The notes beneath the pieces are model-generated. The model searched no databases. It saw only the letters and a program-made list of their open reading frames with translations, and was not told the origin of the DNA. A stretch of DNA of 64,000 nt from UBA6163 sp041753075 (lineage in GTDB: Bacteria; Planctomycetota; Planctomycetia; Pirellulales; Pirellulaceae): the NCBI GenBank assembly GCA_041753075.1, contig JBGSVE010000063.1, positions 65,854-129,853 on the forward strand, given 5' to 3'. A program made the position numbers and the translations under genes. The stretch's first letter is position 1. Each line of letters starts with the position of its first letter. Below are positions 26,955 through 37,032 of the stretch, piece after piece.

Positions 26955-27261
26955 TGATCATCGGCATTGACCCACTCGTCGACTTCGCCTGCAAAAAGGT
27001 GCTGGATCGCCGCGTATCACGTATGTCGAGATTCTCAATCGGATCGTCGGCAAAGAATTCGAGGAAGACAAGTACACCATTCTCGACATCCGAGCCCGCG
27101 ACGAATTCGGCCACCGATTTAATATCGAAATCCAGCGGTCCAGGCCAGCGGCGCTGCGCGAGCGATTGACGTACTACGCCGCGACGCAATTGATCGAGCA
27201 ACTTGGTGAAGGTGACGGTTACACGAAACTACGACCGTCAATTGGCATTTGTATCCTGGAC
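26954..27261 (+). pseudogene. Remnant of a Rpn-family PD-(D/E)XK nuclease/transposase
   Basis: The first frame starts MIIGIDPLVDFACKKVLD, the typical opening of Rpn (PDDEXK_2) proteins. After about 20 residues homology jumps to another frame at 27016: ITYVEILNRIVGKEFEEDKY, then ILDIRARDEFGHRFNIEIQ with the D and ExQ catalytic residues, and YYAATQLIEQL. Similarity stops at SIGICILD (about 27261), inside the 3' end of uvrA. The block between (about 35 residues in relatives) is deleted. This is a decayed, internally deleted and truncated copy, not a working gene. Confidence 0.8.
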
Positions 27262-30200
27262 TTGATGCGGCACCGATCGTTCCCAATGCTTCTTGAGAAA
27301 CGACTTGAGATTGCGGCTGCGAATGTGTTTCATGTCGGTAAGATTCAACGTCACTCGCGTCCGCTCGAGGTTGCTTAAGTCGACCGGACCATCAATGCCT
27401 AGTCGTTCGAGTAGACCCAAGTCGATCGCATCGATAGGACCTTCCAATGTGACTCGCAGGCTTTCGGGTGTTTTGGTTTCGACTTCGGCCCATTGGGTTT
27501 GCGATCGAACGTCGCGCACCGTCACGCGATCGGGCGACTCGAACGCAGCGGTGTCGGTGCCCGCGATTTGCTCGAGCAAACCGAGCGCTTGATCGACCAA
27601 TTCAAGCGGCCATTGCGGCGACTGGTTCTCGGGAAATCCTTTTTGTAACGAATGCCATTTGCGGCCAAGGATTTTCCACGGTTGAACGTCATCCCAAGTT
27701 TGTGCTTGTTCGGCAACGGCCAACGCCTGAGTCACGGCCATGGTTTTGCTAGTCGAGCGTTTCACCGATGCAGGCTTTGAAACCGGCGACTTTCGCACTG
27801 CTGCAAGTTTCAACACATCTCGCTGGGTCACAGGCAAAGAATCGGTCGAAAGAACTGCGGCCAAGTATTCACCGGTATGGCTGCGCGGCATGGGATCGGC
27901 AGACGGTTTTTTGGCCAGTAAATTTTTCTTCGCCGCGACGCCATACGAAGCGATCATTTCAGGTGGGCCTTCGATGACGACGGTCCCGCCGGCGAGTCCG
28001 GCCTCGGGTCCAATGTCGATGACCCAATCAGCACACTTGATCACGTCGAGGTTATGCTCAATCACAATCACCGTGTTGCCCGCGTCGACCAATCGCTGCA
28101 ACACACTGAGCAACCGATCGATGTCGTTGAAATGCAAACCGGTGGTTGGTTCATCGAGTAGATATAACGTTCGTCCCGTCATCGGTCGCGCCAGTTCGGC
28201 AGCAAGCTTGATCCGTTGGGCCTCGCCGCCCGACAATGTTGGAGCGCTTTGACCAAGCGTGATGTAGTCCAGTCCGACATCACAAATCGTTTGCAAGATA
28301 TGCGCAATCCTCGGATGGCCAGTGAACAACTCGACCGCTTCGCCAATTGGCATGTCCAACAAGTCGCTGATTGATTGGCCGCTGAATTTTACGTCGAGCA
28401 CATCGTCGCTGTATCGCTTGCCGGCGCAAACTTCGCACTCGACCCAAACGTCAGGCAAGAAGTGCATTTCGATCTTGCGCTTGCCCGTGCCTTCGCACGC
28501 ATCACAGCGCCCGCCGCTGACATTGAAGCTGAACGTTCGCGCCGTGAACCCACGCTCGCCGGCGGCGGGCAGGTTGGCGAAGCACTGGCGAATCAAATCA
28601 AATGCACCGGTATACGTCGCGGGATTACTGCTCGGCGTATTGCCCAGCGGCGATTGGTCGACGCGAATGATCTTGTCGATAAAACGAATACCTTCGATCT
28701 TCGCGTGCCGGCCCGGACGGGTCTTGGCGTGATGCAGCCGTTTCGCCAGCGCCGGATACAAGATACCGTTGACGAGAGAACTCTTGCCGCTGCCGCTGGG
28801 CCCAGTGACCGCCGTAAAACACCCCAGCGGAAACCGCACGTCGATCGACTTGAGATTATGTTCGCGGGCACCGTGAACGACCAACCATTTATTGTCGTCA
28901 CCCACATTGCGGCGCGGCTTTGGAATCTCGATCCGCTCGCTGCCGTCGAGAAAACCGGCGGTCACCGAATCGGCCCGCGGCTCAATCGCCGTCGGTTTGC
29001 CCTGGGCCACAATGCGTCCGCCGTTGCGTCCTGCTGCGGGACCGAAGTCACACAGATAGTCGCTGCTGGCAATCACATCGCGATCATGTTCAACGACCAA
29101 CAACGTGTTGCCCAAGTCTCGCAATCGGTGCATCGCCGCGATCAAGCGATCATTATCTCGTGGGTGCAAACCGATGGTCGGTTCGTCGAGCACATATAAC
29201 ACGCCACAAAGCCCGCTGCCCAACTGCGCCGCCAAACGGATACGCTGCGACTCGCCACCGGAAAGCGTCGCGGCACCACGCGACAGCGTCAAATAATCAA
29301 GACCCACGTCGAGCAAAAACCGCACGCGAGATTCGACTTCCCGAATCAATTCACCCGCGATCTTTCGTTCGCGCGAGTCGAGTTTCCAACTGCTGACGAT
29401 GTTGTGCAAATGTCCCAGCGTGGACAGCGTCAAATCGCCGATCGTCAAACCACGAAACCGAACCGCTGCGGCATCGTCGCGTAATCTTGCCCCGTCGCAG
29501 GCCGAACATGCGATCGTATCGGTAAACAAATCGAGCCGCCCGCGAAGCGTCGGTGACAACCGCGATGCTTCTTCGAGCGCCGGATAAAATCCCTTGAACT
29601 GATAACGAAACATCACGCCATCGGTACCGATCGGCTTGGTCGATTCTTGCGCATCGGAATTGCGAACTTCGATCCATTGTTGGCCACAACCGTGATACAG
29701 CGTGCGTCGCTGCGACACGGTCATGTGTTCAATCGCAACATCAAGTGGCAAGCCCGTTTGACGCGCTAGGCCACGCAGCATCCATCGCGATACATTGTGG
29801 GATATACTGGGCCAAAGCAGCGACGCACCGTCGGCGAGCGTTGCCGATGACGAGGTTAATAGCGAGTTGGGGTTTGTGCCCGTTTGGGTTCCCAAGCCAT
29901 CGCACTGCTGGCACCAACCGACGGCGCTGTTGAATGAAAAATGGTGCGGCGTCAGCGGTTGAAACGAGCGCGAACAAGTGACGCAAACCAGATGTTGGCT
30001 ATGCTGCACTTCGACCCACTGCGGTTCGTCGCGATCCGCGTCGGCGAGCGCCACGACCAAGACCCCGCCGGACAACGACAACGCTTGTTCGATACTGTCG
30101 CTGATCCGACTGCGTTCTTCGGACTTGATGACGCTGCGATCGACAACGACTTGAACACGATGGCGAACTCGCGCATCCCAAGTTGGCACCGATTCGATTG

Positions 30201-33200
30201 GGTACGTCGTGCCATCGATTCGCACACGTTGATAACCACCGGCGCGAAGATTCTTCCAGCGATCGGTCGGGTCATCGCTGGCTTCGAACTCGATTGGTGC
30301 GAGCAACAATACTCGCGAACTCTCGGGCATCGACATCACACGGTCGATGATTTGGTCAGGCGTTTGTGTACCAACCGGAGTCTGGCAATTCGGACAGTAC
30401 ATTTCGCCCAACCGAGCCATCAAAATCCGCAGGTAATCGTAGACTTCGGTGACAGTGCCGACGGTGCTGCGCGGTGAATGGCCGAGGTTTTTTTGTTCCA
30501 GCGCGATCGCGGGCGACAGTCCTTCGATCCGTTCGGCTTTGGGCTTTTGGACGTTGCCGATAAACTGCCGCGCGTACGACGACAACGATTCGACGTAACG
30601 GCGTTGGCCTTCGGCGTAGATCGTGTGCATTGCCAGCGACGACTTACCGCTGCCGCTGGGTCCACAAAACACCGTCATCGCATCACGCGGCACCGCGACA
30701 TTGACTTGCTTGAGGTTGTGTTGCGCAGCGCCTTCGACGGTGATGTGCGTCGCTTCACGCGAAATCCGCGGAGTCGGTTTTTGGCCGTTGCGTGTTGCGG
30801 GTTTCGATTTCGATTTGGCGAGCAATTTCGCCAATGCCGCTCCGGTGTAGCTTTTGGTTATCTTGGCGATGTCGGCGGGGATGCCTTGCGCGACAATCTC
30901 GCCGCCGCCGTCGCCACCATCGGGCCCCAGATCGATGACCCAATCAGCCGTTTTGATCACATCGAGATTATGTTCGACAATCACCATCGTGTTGCCGCGA
31001 TTGGCCAAGCCGTGCAGGACCGACAATAGCATTTCGATATCGGCAAAATGCAAGCCGGTTGTCGGTTCATCGAGCACGTACAACGTCCGTCCGGTCGATC
31101 GCTTGCTCAATTCACGCGACAACTTGATCCGCTGGGCTTCGCCGCCGGACAGCGTCGGGGATGGTTGGCCAAGTTTCAGGTATTCCAGTCCGACATCAAC
31201 CAACGTTTGTAACGTTTCGGCGATTCTGGGGATGTTCTTGAACAGCTTGAGTGCTTGGGACACATCCAAATCAAGCACATCGGCGATTGAATGGTCCTTG
31301 AATTTGACGGCCAAGGTTTCGCGGTTGTAGCGTTTGCCTTGGCAGACTGGACACGTCACCCAAACATCGGCCAAGAAATCCATCTCGAGCTTGTTCGCGC
31401 CGTTGCCTTCACAAGCGGTGCAGCGCCCGCCCTCGACGTTGAAGCTAAATCGGCTGCTCGTGAACCCGCGCGTTTTGGCGTCGGACATTTGCGCAAACAG
31501 TTCACGAATGTCGTCAAACACTTTGACATAGGTTGCTGGATTGCTGCGCGGCGTGCGTCCGATTGGCGACTGGTCGATTGCGATTGTCTTGTCAAGAAAC
31601 TCGAGGCCCTCGACGCTGGCATACTCGCCAATTTCGCACTCGGCACCATTGAGGCGATTGCGCAACAGCGGTTCAAGAATATCGCCAACGAATGAACTCT
31701 TGCCGCTGCCGGACATTCCCGTGACGCAGCACAACGTGCCCAGCGGAATCGAGACGTCGATGTTCTTCAGATTGTTATGCGCCGCACCGCGAATCGTCAG
31801 CCACTTGTCGTCGATCGGCGTTCGCAAAGTCGTGGGAACTTCGATCTTGCGAGTGCCGGCCAGGAATTGGCCGGTTACGCTTTTTGGATTCGCGGCGATT
31901 GAAGCCAGATCACCGCTGGCCACCACACGTCCGCCCTTGATGCCTGGACCAGGCCCGAAATCGACGATCAAGTCGGCGGCCCGCATCGTGTCTTCGTCAT
32001 GTTCGACGACGATCAACGTATTGCCCGCATCACGCAAGCGAATCAGCGTGTTGATCAAGCGTTCGTTGTCATGGGGATGTAAGCCGATCGACGGCTCGTC
32101 CAATATATAGAGCACGCCGACCAGGCCCGAACCAATTTGGCTGGCCAAACGAATGCGTTGCGATTCGCCGCCGGACAATGTCGGTGCCGTGCGGGCCAGC
32201 GTCAGGTATTCCAGGCCAACGCCGCGCAGGAAACCCAACCGCGAGCTGATTTCTTTCAACGCTTCGGCGGCAATGATTTGGTCGGTGGGGCCGAGCACGA
32301 CATCGGAAAAGAAATCGGACAACGCCGCGATCGACAATTCACATAGCTGCGGCAACGACTTTTCGGGTTGTTGGGCGAAACGTGCCGCACCGCTGCGCAG
32401 CTTCACCGCCGAGGCTTGGACGTTGAGTCGATTGCCGTGACAATCCAGACAATCCATCGTCTGCATGTGCTTCTCGAACTGGCGAAGCTGCATCTTGTTC
32501 TTCGAGTTGCGATAACGATCAAGCAACTCGGGGATCACGCCATTGAAATCGCCTTCGTACTTCTTCGCACTGCGACCACCGCGCCATGTGAAGGACAACG
32601 TTTCATCGATACCCCACAACCAAATGTGCTTCGCCTCGTCGGACAACTCGCACCACGGCGTCGTCAGCATCGCATTCTTGGCCAACGATAATTGCTCTTC
32701 GACGGAGGCGGCGACGTTCTGGTAAATGTGGCGGCGGTAACGACCCAGGTCGGCCCACTTGCCAAGCAACGAGATCGCGCCGTTCTTAAACGTCAACGAC
32801 TCATCGGGAATCAGCGACGTGGGCACAAACGTGTAAAGTTCGCCAAGTCCATCACACGCCGTACACATGCCTTGGTGACTATTGAAGCTGAACAATTGCG
32901 GCGACGGCGGTTGAAAACTGCGGCCACAGGAACCGCAAGCGTACTTTGACGAAAACAGCAGATCGTGTGAGACTGCGTCCGTGGTTTCGCGAGTGGCTTC
33001 GGTTTGCGAAACGATCACCGTGCCCTCGCCGAGCTTCAGCGCCAGATCGATCGCTTCGGCAACGCGGCCGCGCTCGCGTGAATCGGGTTCAAGGCGTTCG
33101 ATGATGACTTCGACGTGGTGTCGATGTTGGCGATCGAGTGCCGGTGGGTTGGCCAGCGAGATCGTTTCGCCGTTGACGCGGGCGCGATTGAAACCTTGGC

Positions 33201-33714
33201 GGCGCAAGTCCTCGAACAGATCTCGGAACTCGCCCTTTTTGCCGCGAACCAGCGGAGCCAGCAACCACAACGTCGCCTCGGCATCGCACAACAGGACGCG
33301 GCCCAGGATCGCGTCGCGCGATTGGGCGGTGATCGGTGTTGCGCACGCTGGGCAATAACCGGTGCCAACTCGCGCGAACACGACGCGCAAGAAATCGTAG
33401 ATCTCGGTGATCGTCCCAACGGTGCTGCGCGGGTTATTGCCCGTTGATTTTTGGCTGATCGAAATCGAGGGACTCAGACCGCCGACAAAGTCCACGTCGG
33501 GCTTGGGCATTTGGCCCATGAATTGGCGCGCGTAGTTGCTCAGGCTTTCGACGTAGCGACGCTGGCCTTCGGCGTACAGCGTATCAAACGCCAGCGAGCT
33601 CTTGCCGCTGCCCGAAACACCGCTGAAGCAAATCAATTCGCCGCGCGGCAACGTCAAATTGACATCGCGCAGGTTGTGCTCGCGAGCACCCTTGACCGTT
33701 ATTTCCGTTGTCAT
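27238..33714 (-). CDS. uvrA: Tandem-duplicated UvrA excinuclease protein with four ATPase heads
   Basis: 2158 residues, about twice normal UvrA. Copy one covers about 1-960, copy two about 985-1925, and a unique tail about 1960-2158. Each copy has two complete ABC heads. The Walker A motifs are GVSGSGKSS, GMSGSGKSS, GPSGSGKSS and GPSGSGKSS, and there are four intact LSGGE signatures and DEP Walker B motifs. The zinc-finger CxxC pairs occur in both copies (GRCTACEGNG/CPVCQGKRY and GRCDACEGTG/CEVCAGKRY), as do the QKSTGNNPRSTVGT and QKNLGHSPRSTVGT blocks. UvrA dimers recognise bulky lesions in nucleotide excision repair, so one polypeptide should form a covalent pseudo-dimer. Confidence 0.96.
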   Translation of the reverse strand: MTTEITVKGAREHNLRDVNLTLPRGELICFSGVSGSGKSSLAFDTLYAEGQRRYVESLSNYARQFMGQMPKPDVDFVGGLSPSISISQKSTGNNPRSTVGTITEIYDFLRVVFARVGTGYCPACATPITAQSRDAILGRVLLCDAEATLWLLAPLVRGKKGEFRDLFEDLRRQGFNRARVNGETISLANPPALDRQHRHHVEVIIERLEPDSRERGRVAEAIDLALKLGEGTVIVSQTEATRETTDAVSHDLLFSSKYACGSCGRSFQPPSPQLFSFNSHQGMCTACDGLGELYTFVPTSLIPDESLTFKNGAISLLGKWADLGRYRRHIYQNVAASVEEQLSLAKNAMLTTPWCELSDEAKHIWLWGIDETLSFTWRGGRSAKKYEGDFNGVIPELLDRYRNSKNKMQLRQFEKHMQTMDCLDCHGNRLNVQASAVKLRSGAARFAQQPEKSLPQLCELSIAALSDFFSDVVLGPTDQIIAAEALKEISSRLGFLRGVGLEYLTLARTAPTLSGGESQRIRLASQIGSGLVGVLYILDEPSIGLHPHDNERLINTLIRLRDAGNTLIVVEHDEDTMRAADLIVDFGPGPGIKGGRVVASGDLASIAANPKSVTGQFLAGTRKIEVPTTLRTPIDDKWLTIRGAAHNNLKNIDVSIPLGTLCCVTGMSGSGKSSFVGDILEPLLRNRLNGAECEIGEYASVEGLEFLDKTIAIDQSPIGRTPRSNPATYVKVFDDIRELFAQMSDAKTRGFTSSRFSFNVEGGRCTACEGNGANKLEMDFLADVWVTCPVCQGKRYNRETLAVKFKDHSIADVLDLDVSQALKLFKNIPRIAETLQTLVDVGLEYLKLGQPSPTLSGGEAQRIKLSRELSKRSTGRTLYVLDEPTTGLHFADIEMLLSVLHGLANRGNTMVIVEHNLDVIKTADWVIDLGPDGGDGGGEIVAQGIPADIAKITKSYTGAALAKLLAKSKSKPATRNGQKPTPRISREATHITVEGAAQHNLKQVNVAVPRDAMTVFCGPSGSGKSSLAMHTIYAEGQRRYVESLSSYARQFIGNVQKPKAERIEGLSPAIALEQKNLGHSPRSTVGTVTEVYDYLRILMARLGEMYCPNCQTPVGTQTPDQIIDRVMSMPESSRVLLLAPIEFEASDDPTDRWKNLRAGGYQRVRIDGTTYPIESVPTWDARVRHRVQVVVDRSVIKSEERSRISDSIEQALSLSGGVLVVALADADRDEPQWVEVQHSQHLVCVTCSRSFQPLTPHHFSFNSAVGWCQQCDGLGTQTGTNPNSLLTSSSATLADGASLLWPSISHNVSRWMLRGLARQTGLPLDVAIEHMTVSQRRTLYHGCGQQWIEVRNSDAQESTKPIGTDGVMFRYQFKGFYPALEEASRLSPTLRGRLDLFTDTIACSACDGARLRDDAAAVRFRGLTIGDLTLSTLGHLHNIVSSWKLDSRERKIAGELIREVESRVRFLLDVGLDYLTLSRGAATLSGGESQRIRLAAQLGSGLCGVLYVLDEPTIGLHPRDNDRLIAAMHRLRDLGNTLLVVEHDRDVIASSDYLCDFGPAAGRNGGRIVAQGKPTAIEPRADSVTAGFLDGSERIEIPKPRRNVGDDNKWLVVHGAREHNLKSIDVRFPLGCFTAVTGPSGSGKSSLVNGILYPALAKRLHHAKTRPGRHAKIEGIRFIDKIIRVDQSPLGNTPSSNPATYTGAFDLIRQCFANLPAAGERGFTARTFSFNVSGGRCDACEGTGKRKIEMHFLPDVWVECEVCAGKRYSDDVLDVKFSGQSISDLLDMPIGEAVELFTGHPRIAHILQTICDVGLDYITLGQSAPTLSGGEAQRIKLAAELARPMTGRTLYLLDEPTTGLHFNDIDRLLSVLQRLVDAGNTVIVIEHNLDVIKCADWVIDIGPEAGLAGGTVVIEGPPEMIASYGVAAKKNLLAKKPSADPMPRSHTGEYLAAVLSTDSLPVTQRDVLKLAAVRKSPVSKPASVKRSTSKTMAVTQALAVAEQAQTWDDVQPWKILGRKWHSLQKGFPENQSPQWPLELVDQALGLLEQIAGTDTAAFESPDRVTVRDVRSQTQWAEVETKTPESLRVTLEGPIDAIDLGLLERLGIDGPVDLSNLERTRVTLNLTDMKHIRSRNLKSFLKKHWERSVPHQVQDTNAN

Positions 33715-34024
33715 GCGGGAGATGCAAATCCGTTTGGGGCCGTCGGCTCAGGTCGGTGGCGTGCTAGTTTAGCGAAACTTGGCGACTTGTTGGAGGGTCA
33801 ACGGTGGCTTGTCAAATCACAGCATTTGAGAAACCGCAGAATATCGCGATACGCCACCCGGTCATTCCGTTGGTGACTGCAGGTTTGACTTTGCGCACAA
33901 AGACACCTTCGTTTTTTCTTTTCCATAAGCTGGCTGCCTTGGGCCGATGCAGTTTGTGTCGGACGCCTCCCCAAGTGATCCGGCGAAATGAGTTTCCGTC
34001 GCTCCTCGATAGACCACCCAATCC
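33715..34024. other. Divergent intergenic region, no gene seen
   Basis: 310 nt between the divergent uvrA and the 107-residue gene. It probably holds promoters for both. I looked for a LexA-type box near the uvrA start and saw no convincing match. Short open frames here lack coding character. Confidence 0.4.
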
Positions 34025-34348
34025 ATGGCAAAAAAAGATACTTTCCGCGTGGTCGCACGCGCCGCTGACGGCACATTGTTGATCCGCGACTATCCGGACA
34101 TTGATCCGCTGGCCCAGGCTTATGTTCAAATCGGCATTGATGATTGCAGCACCGATTTGATGCTGCGTGGCCTGCCGGTATTTCGCGGTTTGGTCGGGCC
34201 AATGCCCGAAGGCAAGACCGTGGTGCGATACGAAACGCCCGAAGTGTTTGAAATGTTGACCAAAGAGTGGAGCGTCAACAAACCGCGCCGCCGCAATCGT
34301 TCGCGAACGGCATCACCCCAGGCCGAAGACGTTCGCGCCGCCAGCTAG
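34025..34348 (+). CDS. Small conserved-looking protein of unknown function
   Basis: 107 residues, soluble, mixed alpha/beta from about 5-85 with a basic Arg-rich tail (KPRRRNRSRTASP). Phrases such as DGTLLIRDYPDIDPLAQAY and VFRGLVGPMPEGKTVVRYET read like a compact folded domain. No family recognised. It is a single gene flanked by uvrA (divergent) and a converging membrane protein. Confidence 0.65.
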   Translation: MAKKDTFRVVARAADGTLLIRDYPDIDPLAQAYVQIGIDDCSTDLMLRGLPVFRGLVGPMPEGKTVVRYETPEVFEMLTKEWSVNKPRRRNRSRTASPQAEDVRAAS

Positions 34349-34465
34349 TATTCGCAGTTCGTCCGTCGATCCCCTCCCGCGACGTTTCGATGGACTGCGG
34401 TCGGAGCGAGGTGTTGGTATCCCTCCCAACCAAGACCACGCTCGACGCCCAAGTCGCCGCTTGAA

Positions 34466-34948
34466 CTACGCCGATTGAACTTGCAATTCGCGTGTCTGGC
34501 GCAGCGTCACCAGTTCGGCCTCAAGCTCGGCATTGCGACGCCGCAAGGCCTCGTGTTGGCGGACGACGAGGTTAAAATCTTCGGCGACTTCTTGCCAAAA
34601 ATCACCCGTGCGAAACTTCAGCGGCGCCATCGGCCCGCCACCGGGAATCTTGACCAACGCGGTGCGAATTCGATACATCGGCCCGGCAAATCGATTGCTC
34701 AGCTTCATTGTGTCAAGCAAAAACATGGGCAGCATCGTCAACATCACGACCACCAAGCTCATTTGCGCGACCAGCGCCCGGCGAAGCGATTCGGCCAAGG
34801 ATTCGTCGCTGATCGTGAACATCATTCGCAGCATCACGTTGACTGTGACCAAACCGATCACGAAGCAACACCAGTGCAAAACAATGCGGCGGGCGATCGC
34901 CCATTGGACCTTGGGATCAACAAGAATTTGCGTTCGTTTGGCAATCAT
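34466..34948 (-). CDS. Small two-helix membrane protein with HAMP-like linker and coiled coil
   Basis: 160 residues. Two membrane segments (about 22-44 and 62-85) flank a short loop. A HAMP-like stretch follows (about 85-130: NRFAGPMYRIRTALVKIP, with the family Pro), then a C-terminal coiled coil (about 125-155, RRRNAELEAELVTLRQ). It has no kinase or output domain. Such stand-alone HAMP proteins are common near signalling genes in planctomycetes, but no partner lies next to it here. Confidence 0.7.
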   Translation of the reverse strand: MIAKRTQILVDPKVQWAIARRIVLHWCCFVIGLVTVNVMLRMMFTISDESLAESLRRALVAQMSLVVVMLTMLPMFLLDTMKLSNRFAGPMYRIRTALVKIPGGGPMAPLKFRTGDFWQEVAEDFNLVVRQHEALRRRNAELEAELVTLRQTRELQVQSA

Positions 34949-35190
34949 GGTAAAGCCGGTGTTCGGCGGATGTTTTGATTAAATCGGGGGCGCGGTCACA
35001 ATGCGTCAATGAAACCGTAGGTCGCGGCGATTGCCCGGCCTTGCGCAACGCGGCATTTCTTGCCATGATTTTTAGTCGCGTGAACTGGCCCAAGTGGCCC
35101 AATCGTTGCGACTGGCCCAATGCGTCGCCAGGCCGCCGGCAAAACCTTATTCGTGAGCTTGACGCTCAACCACTTTGAGAATCCGCCGCC

Positions 35191-36429
35191 ATGAAAGCCT
35201 TTGAAGCGACTCAATACTTTTTTGATACTGCCGCCGACCGATTGGGATTGGCCGATTCGATCCGCAAAATGCTGCTGATGCCGCGCCGCGAGGTTCAAGT
35301 TCAAGTGACGATCGAACGGGACAACGGCGATTTGGCGACATTCATTGGATTTCGCGTCCAACACGACAACAGCCGCGGCCCAATGAAGGGTGGATTGCGT
35401 TATCACCCCGAAGTTAACCTCGACGAAGTGCGCTCGTTGGCCAGTTTGATGACTTGGAAAACGGCAGTCGTTGATTTGCCGTATGGCGGTGCCAAAGGTG
35501 GCATTGGCGTCAATCCAGCGACGATGTCGGCCCGCGAGCTGGAACGATTGACTCGTGCGTTTGTCGACAAAATCCACGATATCGTTGGCCCCGACACCGA
35601 TATTCCCGCACCCGATATGGGAACGGATCACCGCGTGATGAGCTGGTTTCGCAACCAGTGGGAAAAGTATCACGGTTTCTCGCCGTCGGTGATTACGGGC
35701 AAACCGGTCGAGGAATACGGTGCCAAGGGCCGCGAAGAAGCGACCGGCCGCGGCGTCGGAACGTTGACCGTCAAGCTGCTCAAACGGCTGGGCCGCAAAC
35801 CCGAGTTGACTCGCACGGCGATCCAAGGATTCGGCAACGTCGGCACGCACGCCGCTAAATTCCTGGCCGATGCACAGTTCCCGATTGTGGCGATTAGCGA
35901 TGTCAGCGGCACCTATTACCATCCCGATGGGCTCAACATTGGCGACATGCTGCGTTATTCGCTGACCCAACCGCGCGGATCGCTGGCGGGATACAAGGAA
36001 TGTGAGGTCTTGCCGGTCGACGCGCTGTTGTCGCTCGACGACGTCGATTTATTGATTCCGGCGGCGTTGGGCGGCGTCATTAATTCGGACAACGCCGAGG
36101 CAATTTCGGCGTCCGTGATTATCGAAGCGGCCAACGGCCCAATTTTGCCGCTGGCGGACAAACGATTGACCGATCGCGGCGTCACGATTTTGCCCGATAT
36201 TTTGGCCAACGCCGGGGGCGTCACAGTCAGCTATTTTGAATGGGTCCAGAATCGCCAGCATTACAAATGGAGCCTCGATCGCGTTCGCCAAGAGCTCGAT
36301 CGCACGATGAATGACGCGTTTGAGGTGGTTTGGCAATTGGCGCAAGAAGAAAACGTGTCGCTGCGAACCGCCGCGTTCATGATTGCGATCAAGCGAGTCC
36401 GCCGCGCCGCCGAGTTGGCTGGGATTTAG
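35191..36429 (+). CDS. gdhA: Glutamate dehydrogenase (Glu/Leu/Phe/Val dehydrogenase family)
   Basis: 412 residues, the short hexameric type. It catalyses reversible NAD(P)-dependent deamination of glutamate to 2-oxoglutarate. Visible motifs are GPMKGGLRYHP (substrate Lys), the family signature PYGGAKGGIGVNP with the catalytic Lys, PAPDMGTDHRVM, and the Rossmann GFGNVGTHAA. C-terminal NAGGVTVSYFEWVQN is also typical. The ATG at 35191 fits the family start. The 242-nt upstream gap holds repeated GGCCCAA units but no clear promoter. Confidence 0.94.
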   Translation: MKAFEATQYFFDTAADRLGLADSIRKMLLMPRREVQVQVTIERDNGDLATFIGFRVQHDNSRGPMKGGLRYHPEVNLDEVRSLASLMTWKTAVVDLPYGGAKGGIGVNPATMSARELERLTRAFVDKIHDIVGPDTDIPAPDMGTDHRVMSWFRNQWEKYHGFSPSVITGKPVEEYGAKGREEATGRGVGTLTVKLLKRLGRKPELTRTAIQGFGNVGTHAAKFLADAQFPIVAISDVSGTYYHPDGLNIGDMLRYSLTQPRGSLAGYKECEVLPVDALLSLDDVDLLIPAALGGVINSDNAEAISASVIIEAANGPILPLADKRLTDRGVTILPDILANAGGVTVSYFEWVQNRQHYKWSLDRVRQELDRTMNDAFEVVWQLAQEENVSLRTAAFMIAIKRVRRAAELAGI

Positions 36430-36511
36430 CACTTGCCAGATTTGTTTGCTCTCGATATCTTCACGCTCCTTCCATTCCGCATATTTGTCTCTCACTCCGG
36501 TCCAGAACGAA

Positions 36512-36967
36512 GTGGTCGCTCAACGTAGTTACATCGCCCATGTCGGCGACATCGAAAAGCAATGGTTAGTCGTCGACGCCCAGGACGAAGTGCTGGGCCG
36601 GTTGGCCAGCGACATTGCAATGATTTTGATGGGCAAGCAGCGTCCGCAATACACTCCCAACGTCGATTGCGGTGATTTTGTCATCGTTTTGAACGCCGAT
36701 AAGGTCGCCATGACGGGCAACAAAATGGACGTCCGGCACTTCACCTGGTACACCGGCTACCCCGGATTGCGACTGGAAAGCTACCGCGACCGCCAAGCCC
36801 GCAAGCCCGAAGATTTGATCTTCCACGCCGTCCGGCGGATGATGCCAAAGAACAAATTGGCTCGCCACATGATGAAGAAACTCAAAATTTACGCCGGTGC
36901 CGAACACCCGCATGTCGCCCAAAACCCATCACCGATGGTGCGCACGGGCAAGAAATACACTGGCTAG
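36512..36967 (+). CDS. rplM: 50S ribosomal protein L13
   Basis: 151 residues from a GTG at 36512 (MVAQRSYIAHVGDIEKQWLV), chosen because it gives the family N-terminus; earlier in-frame codons overlap gdhA. L13 blocks seen are VVDAQDEVLGRLAS, GDFVIVLNADKV, TWYTGYPGLRLES and AVRRMMPKNKLARHMMKKL. It precedes rpsI, the standard L13-S9 pair, with a 65-nt gap. Confidence 0.96.
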   Translation: MVAQRSYIAHVGDIEKQWLVVDAQDEVLGRLASDIAMILMGKQRPQYTPNVDCGDFVIVLNADKVAMTGNKMDVRHFTWYTGYPGLRLESYRDRQARKPEDLIFHAVRRMMPKNKLARHMMKKLKIYAGAEHPHVAQNPSPMVRTGKKYTG

Positions 36968-37032
36968 ATCACACGAGTTTTCCGTGTGGCCGTATCGACA
37001 TTTTCCCTTCTGTTTGGCTACGACTGCTTGCT

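Noticed and set aside
34949..35190. Possible riboswitch or small RNA before gdhA
   Set aside because: Only repeated GGCCCAA units were seen; no recognisable riboswitch core or convincing terminator.
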